The notes beneath the pieces were generated by a model. The model ran no database searches. It saw only the letters and a program-made list of their open reading frames with translations, and was not told the origin of the DNA. A DNA stretch of 64,000 nucleotides from NCBI RefSeq assembly GCF_028610705.1, contig NZ_JAQQWT010000002.1:186001-250000 (forward strand), read 5' to 3'. This stretch comes from Halalkalibacter alkalisediminis (GTDB taxonomy: Bacteria; Bacillota; Bacilli; Bacillales; Bacillaceae_D). A program made the translations under genes and the position numbers. Within the stretch, counting starts at the first letter, position 1; every line of letters begins with the position of its first letter. Positions 63,704 through 64,000 of this stretch are shown here, in pieces.

Positions 63704-64000
63704 CTATTCACTTGTGTCATAGTCTCGGAATAGCTCTTTCACTTTATGTACTACATAAGCACTTCCCATTTCAATGTCTTCAATCATCATTAACATTAGC
63801 AAATCACGATCGTCTGTATCCATTGCAACGAACCAACCTGTCTCGCTTCCTTCATCATCTTCACGAGATAATTTATGCTCTGCCGTTCCCGTTTTTCCTG
63901 CTAGTTTTACTTGATCAAGGCGAACGTCTGAAGCTGTTCCATTTGGATTCTCAATCACTACAATCAACGATTCGAGAATAATATCTGAATGTTCTTTACT
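63704..64000 (-). CDS. Penicillin-binding protein, transpeptidase C-terminal end (partial)
   Basis: The frame is open to the window edge; only the last 98 residues are seen. KTG motif in VKLAGKTGTAEHKL, followed by ETGWFVAMDTDDRDLLMLMM, the strand after the active site in class B PBPs such as PBP3 or PbpA-type enzymes. The SxxK and SxN motifs must lie beyond the edge. Ends YDTSE and stop, 16 bases before a possible terminator. Confidence 0.88.
   Translation of the reverse strand, partial: SKEHSDIILESLIVVIENPNGTASDVRLDQVKLAGKTGTAEHKLSREDDEGSETGWFVAMDTDDRDLLMLMMIEDIEMGSAYVVHKVKELFRDYDTSE

Overview
The window is a low-GC stretch of a spore-forming Bacillaceae chromosome, related to but clearly distinct from Bacillus subtilis. 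Several runs match B. subtilis gene order: parE-parC, and ypsC - rnpB - rnhA-like - gpsB - ypsA - cotD - mrfB - mrfA. Spore genes (CotD-like coat protein, YjcZ peptides, sulfolactate genes, a KinB-like kinase, KapD) confirm an endospore former. An alkaliphilic or halotolerant relative is possible, but I cannot fix the genus from sequence alone. No tRNA, 16S/23S rRNA, CRISPR array or intact transposon was seen.

Region by region: 0-9 kb holds galU, a decayed hxlA-hxlB (formaldehyde-fixing RuMP) locus, a YqeG-like phosphatase, a VanW protein, an exported protein of unknown role, a PBP4-type carboxypeptidase and a stand-alone pfkA. At 9-14 kb lies parE-parC. At 16-27 kb is lipid and ketone-body metabolism: a FadH-like reductase with a near-perfect FadR operator, then a short-chain-acid regulon made of a CoA-transferase, GntP permease and SDR dehydrogenase operon, a PAS/AAA+ sigma-54 activator, and a thiolase. 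The CoA-transferase operon and the thiolase each have a -24/-12 promoter. This fits import of 3-hydroxybutyrate or a similar acid, oxidation to acetoacetate, CoA activation and thiolysis to acetyl-CoA. A LysR/YeiH divergent pair follows.

At 27-33 kb are small YjcZ genes, a YyaE-like molybdopterin oxidoreductase and two broken genes (a LysM/SleB hydrolase and a VOC protein). At 33-37.4 kb a TPP riboswitch controls a thiamine-salvage operon (ylmB-tenA-thiZ-thiX-thiY). At 37.8-39.7 kb are comB-comA plus a VOC protein (sulfolactate). At 40-48 kb are scattered genes including uvsE, kapD and ypwA, and a frameshifted small multidrug export gene.

The most unusual locus is 49.2-51.3 kb. A KinB-like sensor kinase is flanked by four copies of a roughly 118-nt element: three direct copies on the + strand beyond its 3' end, and one diverged copy on the - strand upstream of its 5' end. 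Each set ends in its own intrinsic terminator. The copies preserve hairpins, with one compensatory change, and contain two tiny reading frames whose codon register is kept among the three tandem copies. I read this as a family of small RNAs or micro-peptide RNAs tied to the kinase; I do not recognise it.

At 51.4-59.2 kb is the conserved rnpB/gpsB/mrfAB neighbourhood, and at 59.4-64 kb are a GmhB-like phosphatase, an erythromycin-esterase-like protein, an M42 aminopeptidase and the C-terminal end of a penicillin-binding protein cut by the window edge.
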